This document shows, piece after piece, positions 23,065 to 31,393 of a stretch of DNA of 64,000 nt. Positions within the stretch are counted from its first letter, which is position 1; each line of letters opens with the position of its first letter. Origin of the DNA: Anaerotruncus sp. MC2020 (GTDB taxonomy: Bacteria > Bacillota > Clostridia > Oscillospirales > Ruminococcaceae); contig KL370840.1 of the NCBI GenBank assembly GCA_000701945.1, positions 1-64,000 on the forward strand, written 5' to 3'. Under the pieces are notes generated by a model. It was not told where the DNA came from, did not search any database, and worked only from the letters and a program-made list of their open reading frames with translations. A program made the position numbers and the translations under genes.

Positions 23065-23093
23065 TTGACTTTTTCGCCCTGCTGTGCTATAAT
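23065..23093 (+). promoter_or_regulatory. Promoter, nearly identical to the one at 24920
   Basis: TTGACT (23065-23070), 17-nt spacer, TATAAT (23088-23093). The spacer as well as both hexamers are shared with 24920-24948 apart from two adjacent differences. Confidence 0.82.
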
Positions 23094-23126
23094 TCAGCTA
23101 TGAATGAATCACAGGAGGCGATAAAG

Positions 23127-23684
23127 ATGGGAGTTACGATATGTTTTTCATTCGGAGGAGGAACCAATCATCCGCTTTCAGACCGAGCCTATTGGGATGA
23201 GCATATGCGTGATTCGCTGCATATGCCAAACGGCGGTGCGGCAGTTCTCGTCAATATTTTGTGCCTGAGCGGCGGACGGCTTGCAGAAACCGAAAGCCAG
23301 AAGCGGATGATGGTATATATTGCGGAACAGAATCAGAATGAACGCGGACTTGGAAATATTGTTCTGGATATTGACCGCCTCCCGTGGGACAGGGAGCATT
23401 TTGCAGAGGACAAGGCGTTAATGCTGCGTGTAATCGAAGGCGCACGGCAGAAGCTCGGATGGGAAACACTGGATTATACTCCGAACGAGGAATTTGCAAT
23501 GTCTTATCTGGATGATTTCCAGAAGCTGATTGAACGCATGACCGAAGCCGATATCAAAGATGAATACATGACCCAATGGCTCAATGAATGTGAACCGGAT
23601 CAGCCGCCGAAATGCGGCTTTCCTCTTTGTGAAAAGCATCATGCATATATTAGTTTATTCGGCTGTCAGGTTTGCACGGACTGA
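23127..23684 (+). CDS. Hypothetical protein, 185 aa
   Basis: A soluble protein of about 185 residues that I do not recognise. The N-terminal part is strand-like with MGVTICFSFGGGTNHPLSD; the middle is helical and acidic; the last 25 residues hold three Cys and two His (CGFPLCEKHH, GCQVC), suggesting a small metal site. AGGAGG lies 9 nt before the ATG at 23127, which is preferred over an in-frame ATG at 23100 that coincides with the expected transcription start. It is more AT-rich than core genes and lies in the hairpin-bounded block. Confidence 0.65.
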   Translation: MGVTICFSFGGGTNHPLSDRAYWDEHMRDSLHMPNGGAAVLVNILCLSGGRLAETESQKRMMVYIAEQNQNERGLGNIVLDIDRLPWDREHFAEDKALMLRVIEGARQKLGWETLDYTPNEEFAMSYLDDFQKLIERMTEADIKDEYMTQWLNECEPDQPPKCGFPLCEKHHAYISLFGCQVCTD

Positions 23685-23731
23685 ACGGCACTAGGTTTGC
23701 TCATATAAATCGGTTGTTATAGGAGTATATC

Positions 23732-24841
23732 ATGAAAAAATTTTTCAAAATTCTCTTTAAGATAGTAAAGTGGATATTCATTATCATTATTTCAATCATT
23801 GTCTTGTTCTTCATAGTCCGCTTCATAGGGCAAAAAATAAACAACAGAACGCCGGAAGGCGGAATCAACGAAACAATGTATGTTGATATAAACGGTACAA
23901 AACAATGGATAAACATCTACGGACAGGACAAGGACAATCCCGTTCTTCTTTATCTGCATGGTGGACCAGGTCAGGCAACGAGTGACCTTGATTATCCTGT
24001 GCTGAGAAAACTCAGTGATGTATACACGGTCGTTAATTGGGATCAGCGTGCCTGTGGGCATAGCTGGACGAAAGAACAAAAAGGAGATCAAGTAACCTAC
24101 GAACAGCTTTTCAGTGACGGCGAGGAGATGACAAAGTTCCTGCTCGACTATATGGGCAAAGATAAAATAAGCATACTCGGTATCTCATGGGGGGCGGCAT
24201 TCGGCTCGAATCTGGTTCTCGATCATCCCGAATATTATGAAACTTTGTACGCTTTGAGCCTGCCTGTTGATAATATCGAGATACAGAAGGCTTACAAAGA
24301 TATGGCACTTGAATGGACAAAGAACGACCCTGAACTGCATAAGCTTGCTGAGAATATCATCACAGAACAGGAAAAGTATGACAGTATGTCCTACGAGGAA
24401 CAGCGGCTTGCGCAAGTGGAGCAGTATTCCTTCGAGGAGAAATATGCAGAGCCGGATTCTTTGACGGCAGGCGATGTAAATATCTTAGCCGCATATGTAT
24501 TTAATCCCTATTATTCTCTGAAAGACTATTACAATACCTTTTATGCCTCCGCACCTAAAAATCCTGATGAATTTGAAGATTATTGCTATTATCACTGCGC
24601 AATGAAAGGAACATGGAAGGATTTTTCTATACTTGACCGAACAGATTACAAAGTGCCTGTATATATTATCATGGGCAATAAGGATTATACGGTCATGACT
24701 TCAGTGACGAAGGCTTACTATGAGAGAATAAGCGCTCCCGATAAGAATTATTACGAAGTCGAAGGCGGACACTATATGCCTATGCTTCGTTCGGCAAGGC
24801 TATCCGAGATAGTACATGAAATAAATGCAAATAACCCATAA
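23732..24841 (+). CDS. Membrane-anchored alpha/beta hydrolase (proline iminopeptidase-like)
   Basis: A 369-residue protein with a single N-terminal transmembrane helix (about residues 13-35) anchoring an alpha/beta hydrolase domain outside the cell. LYLHGGPGQ is the oxyanion loop of the prolyl-iminopeptidase group and WDQRACGHS follows it as in that group. The nucleophile is the Ser of GISWGAAFG; the acid is probably Asp in GNKDYTV and the base His in EGGHYMP. Peptide or ester substrates are possible. GGAGTATATC precedes the ATG. It may be carried by the promoter at 23065. It is AT-rich compared with core genes. Confidence 0.82.
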   Translation: MKKFFKILFKIVKWIFIIIISIIVLFFIVRFIGQKINNRTPEGGINETMYVDINGTKQWINIYGQDKDNPVLLYLHGGPGQATSDLDYPVLRKLSDVYTVVNWDQRACGHSWTKEQKGDQVTYEQLFSDGEEMTKFLLDYMGKDKISILGISWGAAFGSNLVLDHPEYYETLYALSLPVDNIEIQKAYKDMALEWTKNDPELHKLAENIITEQEKYDSMSYEEQRLAQVEQYSFEEKYAEPDSLTAGDVNILAAYVFNPYYSLKDYYNTFYASAPKNPDEFEDYCYYHCAMKGTWKDFSILDRTDYKVPVYIIMGNKDYTVMTSVTKAYYERISAPDKNYYEVEGGHYMPMLRSARLSEIVHEINANNP

Positions 24842-24919
24842 TAATCTATCGAGACTGTTTTTTGAAATTGATATCCAGTCCATATAGGTCTGTTATCCCT
24901 GTCGAAAACCATCTCCTGA

Positions 24920-24948
24920 TTGACTTTTTCTCGCTGCTGTGCTATAAT
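24920..24948 (+). promoter_or_regulatory. Promoter, nearly identical to the one at 23065
   Basis: TTGACT (24920-24925), 17-nt spacer, TATAAT (24943-24948). Confidence 0.8.
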
Positions 24949-25007
24949 TTTGGTGTGAAGGAAACATGAGACTTTCTCTGCAAAATCAGTATACAGGAGT
25001 GATTGCT

Positions 25008-25541
25008 GTGTCTAAATATGTATACCATGATCTGGCTGATGTCATATCCTTCTTGAAAGACAGAGATTTTTCACTCTTCATCTTTGAAAGCGACGAAGAG
25101 TTTGCAGTGGTTTATACGAAAGAAACGGGCGAAATCTTTATCGACAATGTATCGGACAATATGATTCCGGAAGAAAAAGTCATGATGGTTCTGGATGTGC
25201 TTGAGCACTGGGATGAATGCCTCAAACAGGCGTATGAGTGGCTCAGATTCTGGGATTTCACAAACGATGAATGGAGACCTTCGAAGTACAAAGAATGTCT
25301 CGAAGAATGGACGCATGACGAATTTAAAAAAGTATATGAGATTACCGGGGGCTATTTTGAAGAAACGGAAAATAAGGATCAACTAAATCTAGTTCATAAA
25401 TACCGTCTGGAATCTAAACAGAAAAAAGCAACATACGGATTTTCGATTGTTTTCACTGCGGGATATTATCCTTTAGGATTTACCCTGAAATATTCCTGCG
25501 AGGATATGAGACTATATGCGATTGAAACATATATAATCTGA
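25008..25541 (+). CDS. Hypothetical protein, about 177 aa
   Basis: A soluble protein rich in Trp, Tyr and acidic residues (EHWDECLKQAYEWLRFWDF, NDEWRPSKYKECLEEW). I know no family for it. The start is uncertain. GTG at 25008 has AGGAGTG 7 nt upstream, whereas ATG at 24966 in the same frame has AAGGA only 3 nt away and lies close to the transcription start. It is transcribed from the promoter at 24920 and ends before a terminator and the second hairpin copy. It is AT-rich, consistent with acquired DNA. Confidence 0.6.
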   Translation: MSKYVYHDLADVISFLKDRDFSLFIFESDEEFAVVYTKETGEIFIDNVSDNMIPEEKVMMVLDVLEHWDECLKQAYEWLRFWDFTNDEWRPSKYKECLEEWTHDEFKKVYEITGGYFEETENKDQLNLVHKYRLESKQKKATYGFSIVFTAGYYPLGFTLKYSCEDMRLYAIETYII

Positions 25542-25565
25542 TTTGCGCATTAACTGAATATCCAC

Positions 25566-25596
25566 AAAGCACTTGCATTGCAGGTGCTTTTATTTT
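25566..25596 (+). terminator. Terminator of the hypothetical gene at 25 kb
   Basis: AAAGCACTTGC / GCAGGTGCTTT stem with a short loop and T-rich tail. Confidence 0.85.
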
Positions 25597-25609
25597 CACA
25601 TGTATATTG

Positions 25610-25629
25610 TGTCTCCCCGTCATGGGGAG
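25610..25629. repeat. Second copy of the CTCCCC-GTCAT-GGGGAG hairpin
   Basis: Identical over 20 bases to 22974-22993. The right flank diverges (GGCC), so this copy is shorter. The rest of the gap to 25758 holds nothing clear. Confidence 0.65.
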
Positions 25630-25758
25630 GCCAGTTGTTTATCTGTTGATTCATCTAAATTCAATGATAACTAGAAGAATTGGCTATGTTGGCTTATAGG
25701 ACATTCAATATGGAGCATTGCTGCTAGTGGGAAATATAAGGGGATCCTACCTGCGTCA

Positions 25759-25788
25759 TAAAAAAAAGAGGGACTCTGTGTCCCTCTT
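25759..25788 (-). terminator. Terminator of the L,D-transpeptidase pseudogene
   Basis: On the minus strand AAGAGGGAC / GTCCCTCTT followed by a run of T, directly after the stop at 25799. Confidence 0.82.
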
Positions 25789-25798
25789 ATTTTGATTC

Positions 25799-26780
25799 TT
25801 ATTGAATTATGATTATCGGATTTTTATTTGCATCGATCCATTTTATTATACTAAGCATATCTCTTTCGGGAACTGCAACACAGCCTGCAGTATAACTCCC
25901 TGTCATACAATGCAGAAATATAGCAGAGCCTTTTCCCGATACTATAGGCGACATATTGTAATTAATGACTATGGAATACTTGTATGCCTGCGGATAGTCT
26001 ATCAGGTGTTCCGCACTTTTCCAAGTGATATTGCTGCTCTCGACCCACTGATTGTACAGCGCCGATCCAGTATCATCGACCCAATAACAGTTACCGTTTA
26101 TAAGCCGATATTCGATATCAAGCCCGTCAAGCGGCTCTGTACCGAAAGCAAATCCCAATGAGTGTATGCCTTTGGGTGTGCAGTAGTCTCCCTCACGGCT
26201 ATTGGCAGATACTCCGTTTTTGCCGACTATGCCGTTTGCTTCAAGTACACAATCCCACGATGCTCCGTTCTTTTCATACATAGCAACTGTGCAGGAGCTC
26301 CTGCTTGAATCAACGGTCATCACTTGCTTGGAATTGCCTATTGAATCATAATCATAGTTATGTACCGATAAAAATGAATTCAGAGGTTTTCAATAAAAAG
26401 TAAGATAACTTTCATCTACCCAACCGTAATAATCCCCATCATCTGTATCATACAATTCATACCAAGTAACTCCATAATTATAGCAATAATTAACTGCTGT
26501 AACGTGCCATTTATCCATGAGGTCTGTTCTAACATACGACATTTCTCCATTGTCAACAACAAAAGACCTTGAATATCCGTTTGTTATTCCTCCGCCAGCA
26601 ACGCAAATCTGACCATACTTTGTACAAGAATTAACTGTCACTTGGACAAGCATTTTAGGTCCATTATAGCTAAGAGTAGCTGTTTTTCCTGCTACTCCAT
26701 CACTGCTGTACTAAAGCGAGCATCATGGTGCAGATGATCGACATCATTTTTCTGATCGATTTCTTGAACGGTTTCTTCAT
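25799..26780 (-). pseudogene. Secreted SH3 - L,D-transpeptidase (YkuD), broken by a frameshift and an in-frame TGA
   Basis: Three pieces make one ancestral gene. Piece 1: ATG 26780 with AGGAGGAG, encoding signal-peptide-like MKKPFKKSIRKMMSIICTMM, ends at TGA 26702-26700. Piece 2: shifted by one base, GVAGKTATLSYNGPKMLV through an SH3-like domain (MSYVRTDLMDKW, YYGWVDESYL) to TGA 26392-26390. Piece 3: the same frame after that TGA, ending in the YkuD domain with IFLHCMTGSYTAGCVAVPE, the H-x(n)-S/T-x-G-C active-site motif with its Cys intact. The family cross-links peptidoglycan. A short YkuD product from ATG 26323 would lack a signal peptide. Confidence 0.75.
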
Positions 26781-27228
26781 AAATACTCCTCCTAAACTTA
26801 TGTCAGATAGTTCTGCTATTTGGGGTGCTGCAGCTTAGAGAAAAATCAAACTCGAGTACGAGTAAATTATATCACTTGCTGCGTAAAATTGAAACATGAT
26901 GTTTGTCACGAAAACTGTTACAAATGTCATCGTTTTACATCCAAACTTGTATTTATCAGGCGATATAAATCAGCTGTGTTACATGCATGGATGGAATTGA
27001 TATGATCATATCCTAAATCTACTGAGGTTTATTATGCATTGACCAGGCGTGCAAAAGAATAACGTCATAAATCCCGATATTATTTGGAACGGCTTTTATG
27101 AGAATGTTGAGTGCGGAAAAACGAAATTTGTATTGGGCTATTTATCAAAAGTACCATATAATCGCGGGCGGAAGATACACGGAATCAACAAAAATGAGCA
27201 AATACGTTGCCGGATTTCGTTTGCGTCA
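26781..27228. other. AT-rich intergenic region, no gene seen
   Basis: About 450 bp between divergent genes with no open frame that has a ribosome binding site. It must contain the promoter of the broken transpeptidase gene, but I cannot single out a convincing one. Confidence 0.4.
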
Positions 27229-27257
27229 TTGACAAAAGAAATAAAGAATGTTAAAAT
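27229..27257 (+). promoter_or_regulatory. Promoter of the large dockerin protein gene
   Basis: TTGACA (27229-27234), 17-nt spacer, TAAAAT (27252-27257). Confidence 0.82.
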
Positions 27258-27293
27258 GAATTGCACATTTTTGTGGAATCAGGAGGATATCAG

Positions 27294-30200
27294 ATGAAAA
27301 CCAAAAGAATTATTGCGGCTTTGGCTGCAGCGGTGATGCTTGCAAGCAATCAATCCGTTGCCGCCGGCGTTTCGTACGCAGCTGAAGCCATCGAGGAATC
27401 CCAGATCGTTTACGGAGAAGTAAACGGTGACGGAAAAGTCGGCATCAGCGATGCGGTTGCTATTTTGCAGTACATAGCGAACAGAGACAAGTATCCGCTG
27501 AATGCACAGGCACTCCGCAATGCTGATTGTGTTGACCACGGAGACGGAGTGACGGGTATGGACGCGTTTGCGCTCAAGCTGGTCGATGCAAAAATGCTCA
27601 GCCTTGAAGAGTTCCCTGTAACAAGTCAGAGGATTCAGGAATGTCTGAACCCGCCCGCTGAAGAGGATGCGCTTTTCGAGGAGGTCTATACTTTCGGCGT
27701 ATACAATACCGAGACAAAAGCGATAGACATCAAGTGGCTCGTCAATGAAACAGTCAAGGAAGTCGAGATATTTGTATCCGACGACAACAAGAAGTACAAA
27801 TCTGTTGCAAAGGTAAAGGATACGGATGAGTACAGCTATGAAGTCAAGGAAGAATTCGATACCATATTCTTCAAAGTAGCATACAATGATAAGGATGGAA
27901 AGCTCCATGAATCATTCCCCTTCTTCATTGTTTTGAAGGATGGTAAATACGTAACCGACTTCATTGACTCTGATGAAGATGGTGTTGCTGATATGGTCGA
28001 GTCGGTTTACGGAAGCAAAATCGACAGTGCAGATTCGGATGAAGACGGACTCAGCGACTACGAAGAAATATACATCACACAGACAGACCCGACCGTTCGT
28101 GATTCGTTTAAGAAGGGCATTTCCGATGCTGATGCTGACTGTGATGAGGACGGCATAAGCAATCTGTCTGAGATAAAAAATGGAATTGACCCACTTAGAG
28201 AGGATACGGATGACGATCGTCTCTCTGATCTTGTAGAGATTAATGAGCTCAAGACAGATCCGCTCATCAGAGATACCGATGAAGACGGATTGACCGACTA
28301 TGCAGAACACAAGATGGGACTTGATCCTCTGAACCCGAAAACAGGGGATGTTCCCGATGCAGAAGCGGTCATTCAGCAGGAGATAGACACGGATTCATTT
28401 GTGCTTGAGGCTGTCAACGCCGATGCCGACAATAAAGCCTATAAGCTTTCAGTAGACATCAAAACAGCAGGCTTCGCGGAGGAAGTCGTATCAGCTTCCA
28501 AGAGCAGATATACAGCCGTTATAGATGAAGAGGCTGTAATCGGTGATATTGTGGATATTGCTGTTGCCGACGGTACAGAGCCCGAGTCGATGAGTATCAG
28601 CTTTACTGTTGATGATGAGTACAGGAACAATACTATCGGAACATATAAGGGACTTGAAGGCATAAAGCGTTTAACTGTATTCCAGTACAACGAAGATATA
28701 CATATGCTCATTCCTATGGATACAGAGTATTCGGAGTCGGACGGCGTAGTATCCGCTGAAATCGACGGGACGGGTACGTACTGCATTCTGGACTCTGAGC
28801 AATGGTTCGATTCGCTCGGAATAAAGCCCGAGCAAGCCGTAACAGAAAGCGCTGAATCGGCTGATACCGAGAGCATTGTGATGTCTTCTGTGGCGGATGC
28901 GGTTATAGGAGATGAGGTCTCATTAAAAAGGAACGAGCCGTTTGACCTGTATTTTACTTTACAGAGATCGGGAAAAAACGGAGAAGAGAATTTCCTGTAC
29001 CAAAAGGAAATGATCCATGATATTGCAAGCTATCTTTTCAAATACTATGATGATGCTGTGATACACGTCATTCCGTATGATGTTGAGAATAAGCTTCCTA
29101 AATTAAAAGCAGACTCGGATACTTGTGATTTCACAAATATAATTGAACTTGATGAAGCTCTTGATAAAATCGAGTACAGTACAGAATTAGGGCCTGCCAA
29201 CAGATTCGTTTCATACAGGCTTGCTGAAAAAGAGATCCAAAATACTAAACCATTTACCACTGAAAATATGATGAGTGATTATAGATGGATTGTTATTAAC
29301 CTTATGAACTCGGAGACAATGTATGATACTTTAACTTATGGTAATTGGTGTGACGCTGTTTTTGTCAGAGAGGATATTAAGAAGAGAGGAGCATTCTTTG
29401 GAGAGGTGTATTATCAAACTCCCCCTGACTCAAGACTAAGTTTTGAGATTGGTAGCTGGGGTATAAGAAATCCCGGAAACAATGGCGGTATATACCACGT
29501 TGATGGACTTGATACAGGGTTTGATACTGAGACTAATTATGATGAGGTGCTTGATTTCATTGTTAGGTGCGTCAGAACGTATAATAACTATAAAGCGCCA
29601 AGTGACGCAGGCAATATCAATGTAATGCTCAGAGACAAACTCAGTCCTGATTCTGGTATGGATACGGATAGGGATGGAATTAGCGACTGGGATGAGCTTG
29701 ACAAGAACTACGTAAATGTCAATCCCGATGGCACATTTAGCTTTATGACATATAATGATGTGTTCGAGAGGGCGAATATCAGCGTTGGAAAAAATGATGA
29801 AATGGTACCTATAAACTGGCAAGACACTCCTTATGGTCCTCAGCTTGAAGATTACTATAACAACAGTAAGCTGGCTATATGGATTTCAAATCCTCAGTTA
29901 AAGGATACAGATTTCGATCGTATCCTTGATGTGGATGATAATGCTCCGTTTGATCACATTGATACTCATTTCCAGGTTGTAAACGACTATTCAAAAGTTA
30001 CATATAGGCAGCTTTTGTCAAATGAATATGAAGATGTATATGAAAAAGCAAAAGAAGAAGCACCTAAAGACAGAATCAACCCAGGACTGGTAGATACATC
30101 AGCACAGTGTACATTTGCAGTTCTTTTATTGATGGATGCATTGGCTAGTACAGATGGTATTAGTCGAGCCGTTGGATTCGATCAAGGTGGTATCACATTA

Positions 30201-30905
30201 AGTTTAGATAAGAAGAATATCTCAAGGTATTTGGATGCAAGAGGAAGCGTCCCTAATGCTGTAAAGGCGCTTACTCATTATTTATGCGCTAATGGTGAAG
30301 ATTTTGAATTTGAAAAATATCCTTATGCGATTGCGATGACAAATAGGGGGCGAAATAAGTATTATGATAACATGAATGCATATTTTGATATGGTTGAGAA
30401 GAATACCATGATAGGCAATACGTATAATTTTTCAACTGTCAAGGACATTAATAAACCAGAAGATAAGGAGGATAAGTGGGGGAGACCAGAATGGAAGTGT
30501 GATTTCCATGGGGAGAGTGCATATAATATTAATGCTTTTGCAGATTGGTGGCTGTCTTTTGGCGGCTGCCAGACAGCATTATCCTCAACGGTCTATTGTC
30601 ATAGGAATGATAATGGTGAAATCGTATACACATCAAAAATAAGATACTATGCGCTCGATGTCTATGATTTTGAAAATGATACATTAGAAAAAGCACTTCA
30701 TAGATTGAATAATACTGGTTGGGGTAGAACATTTATAAGCTATGGATGTTATGAAACCGAGATCGAATGGGTCAAAGGTTCGAGGTATCCAAAATTACCT
30801 CACGAAAATGAGGAGAATTGTAAAACAGTTGAATTTGAGGGAATAAATGATCCTAATTTTGAAAAAAATAAAGAAGCGGCTGAACTTTTCTATCTGTTGG
30901 TTTGA
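27294..30905 (+). CDS. Large secreted protein with N-terminal dockerin, calcium repeats and unknown C-terminal region
   Basis: A 1203-residue secreted protein. Order: signal peptide (1-30); type I dockerin near the N-terminus (39-107, EVNGDGKVGISDAVAIL and a second loop DHGDGVTGMDAFAL); a fibronectin-like beta domain (about 125-215); four or five thrombospondin-type calcium repeats (225-350, DSDEDG, DTDDDR, DTDEDG). A region resembling those that flank von Willebrand A domains follows, but without a DxSxS metal site. A lone calcium repeat sits near 800 (DTDRDGISDWDE), then about 400 residues I do not recognise, ending in a Cys-containing domain (GGCQTALSS). Codon use and GC drop in the C-terminal half. 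AGGAGG sets the start at 27294. Confidence 0.8.
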   Translation: MKTKRIIAALAAAVMLASNQSVAAGVSYAAEAIEESQIVYGEVNGDGKVGISDAVAILQYIANRDKYPLNAQALRNADCVDHGDGVTGMDAFALKLVDAKMLSLEEFPVTSQRIQECLNPPAEEDALFEEVYTFGVYNTETKAIDIKWLVNETVKEVEIFVSDDNKKYKSVAKVKDTDEYSYEVKEEFDTIFFKVAYNDKDGKLHESFPFFIVLKDGKYVTDFIDSDEDGVADMVESVYGSKIDSADSDEDGLSDYEEIYITQTDPTVRDSFKKGISDADADCDEDGISNLSEIKNGIDPLREDTDDDRLSDLVEINELKTDPLIRDTDEDGLTDYAEHKMGLDPLNPKTGDVPDAEAVIQQEIDTDSFVLEAVNADADNKAYKLSVDIKTAGFAEEVVSASKSRYTAVIDEEAVIGDIVDIAVADGTEPESMSISFTVDDEYRNNTIGTYKGLEGIKRLTVFQYNEDIHMLIPMDTEYSESDGVVSAEIDGTGTYCILDSEQWFDSLGIKPEQAVTESAESADTESIVMSSVADAVIGDEVSLKRNEPFDLYFTLQRSGKNGEENFLYQKEMIHDIASYLFKYYDDAVIHVIPYDVENKLPKLKADSDTCDFTNIIELDEALDKIEYSTELGPANRFVSYRLAEKEIQNTKPFTTENMMSDYRWIVINLMNSETMYDTLTYGNWCDAVFVREDIKKRGAFFGEVYYQTPPDSRLSFEIGSWGIRNPGNNGGIYHVDGLDTGFDTETNYDEVLDFIVRCVRTYNNYKAPSDAGNINVMLRDKLSPDSGMDTDRDGISDWDELDKNYVNVNPDGTFSFMTYNDVFERANISVGKNDEMVPINWQDTPYGPQLEDYYNNSKLAIWISNPQLKDTDFDRILDVDDNAPFDHIDTHFQVVNDYSKVTYRQLLSNEYEDVYEKAKEEAPKDRINPGLVDTSAQCTFAVLLLMDALASTDGISRAVGFDQGGITLSLDKKNISRYLDARGSVPNAVKALTHYLCANGEDFEFEKYPYAIAMTNRGRNKYYDNMNAYFDMVEKNTMIGNTYNFSTVKDINKPEDKEDKWGRPEWKCDFHGESAYNINAFADWWLSFGGCQTALSSTVYCHRNDNGEIVYTSKIRYYALDVYDFENDTLEKALHRLNNTGWGRTFISYGCYETEIEWVKGSRYPKLPHENEENCKTVEFEGINDPNFEKNKEAAELFYLLV

Positions 30906-30930
30906 TAGGTTATACGAATCGAATGTATGA

Positions 30931-30959
30931 AGAAATCCCGGGCACTGCCCGGGATTTTT
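30931..30959 (+). terminator. Terminator of the large dockerin protein gene
   Basis: ATCCCGGGCA / TGCCCGGGAT stem with T-run. The rest of the gap to 31192 shows nothing else clear. Confidence 0.88.
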
Positions 30960-31192
30960 GCGTTATGAATAATTGGTATGAGCGAATTTATCTGTCGGAG
31001 AGCGACTGCGTGAAGCTCAGGCTTGATATCAAAAGAGGGGTGAATTTGATATTATTGTAGAATATGCATAATCAGATCACGTAGTATTTGTATATCATTA
31101 ACATAAGCTCTTGCTTTTTTGACACCTGATCTTTCGCGTAGAATAGGGAGTTTCACACGATGTATATACGAATTGTATATTTTGTGCAATAG

Positions 31193-31221
31193 TTGACAAA
31201 ATGAGATTTTTGTGATACTAT
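31193..31221 (+). promoter_or_regulatory. Promoter of the toroid / transglutaminase-like operon
   Basis: TTGACA (31193-31198), 17-nt spacer, TACTAT (31216-31221). Confidence 0.8.
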
Positions 31222-31227
31222 GATACG

Positions 31228-31393
31228 AAACGTTGGGTATACGTTTATATGAAATGCCACGCCTTGGATTGCTTCCCTTAGCTGGAAATGCGGGTTGCCG
31301 AACCATAATCTTATGGTTCATACACGGTAACTGCGAATCCGCCAAAGGTGGCTCCCATTATGCGGCAAATTTTAATTGGAAGGAATGAAATGA
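31228..31393 (+). promoter_or_regulatory. Structured 5' leader RNA of the toroid operon
   Basis: About 165 nt lie between the predicted start and the TTG codon. Nested complementary arms stack into one long structure: GCCAC 31256-31260 with GTGGC 31348-31352; GGATT 31266-31270 with AATCC 31336-31340; GTTGCCG 31294-31300 with CGGTAAC 31325-31331 (one G-U); AACCATAA 31301-31308 with TTATGGTT 31311-31318. A 23-nt side loop holds TTCC/GGAA. This order is what one expects of a cis-regulatory RNA, but I cannot assign it to a known riboswitch class. No terminator hairpin is seen, so control would be on translation. Confidence 0.5.

Noticed and set aside
23100-23126. Upstream ATG for the 185-aa protein
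   Set aside because: It falls on the predicted transcription start and lacks a ribosome binding site; AGGAGG fits the ATG at 23127.
27294-30905. Intact von Willebrand A domain in the large dockerin protein
   Set aside because: The sequence context resembles proteins that contain one, but the DxSxS metal-binding motif is not present.
31228-31393. c-di-GMP (GEMM) or c-di-AMP (ydaO) riboswitch before the toroid operon
   Set aside because: GGTTGCCGAA recalls pieces of both classes, but the rest of their conserved cores is absent, so no class is claimed.
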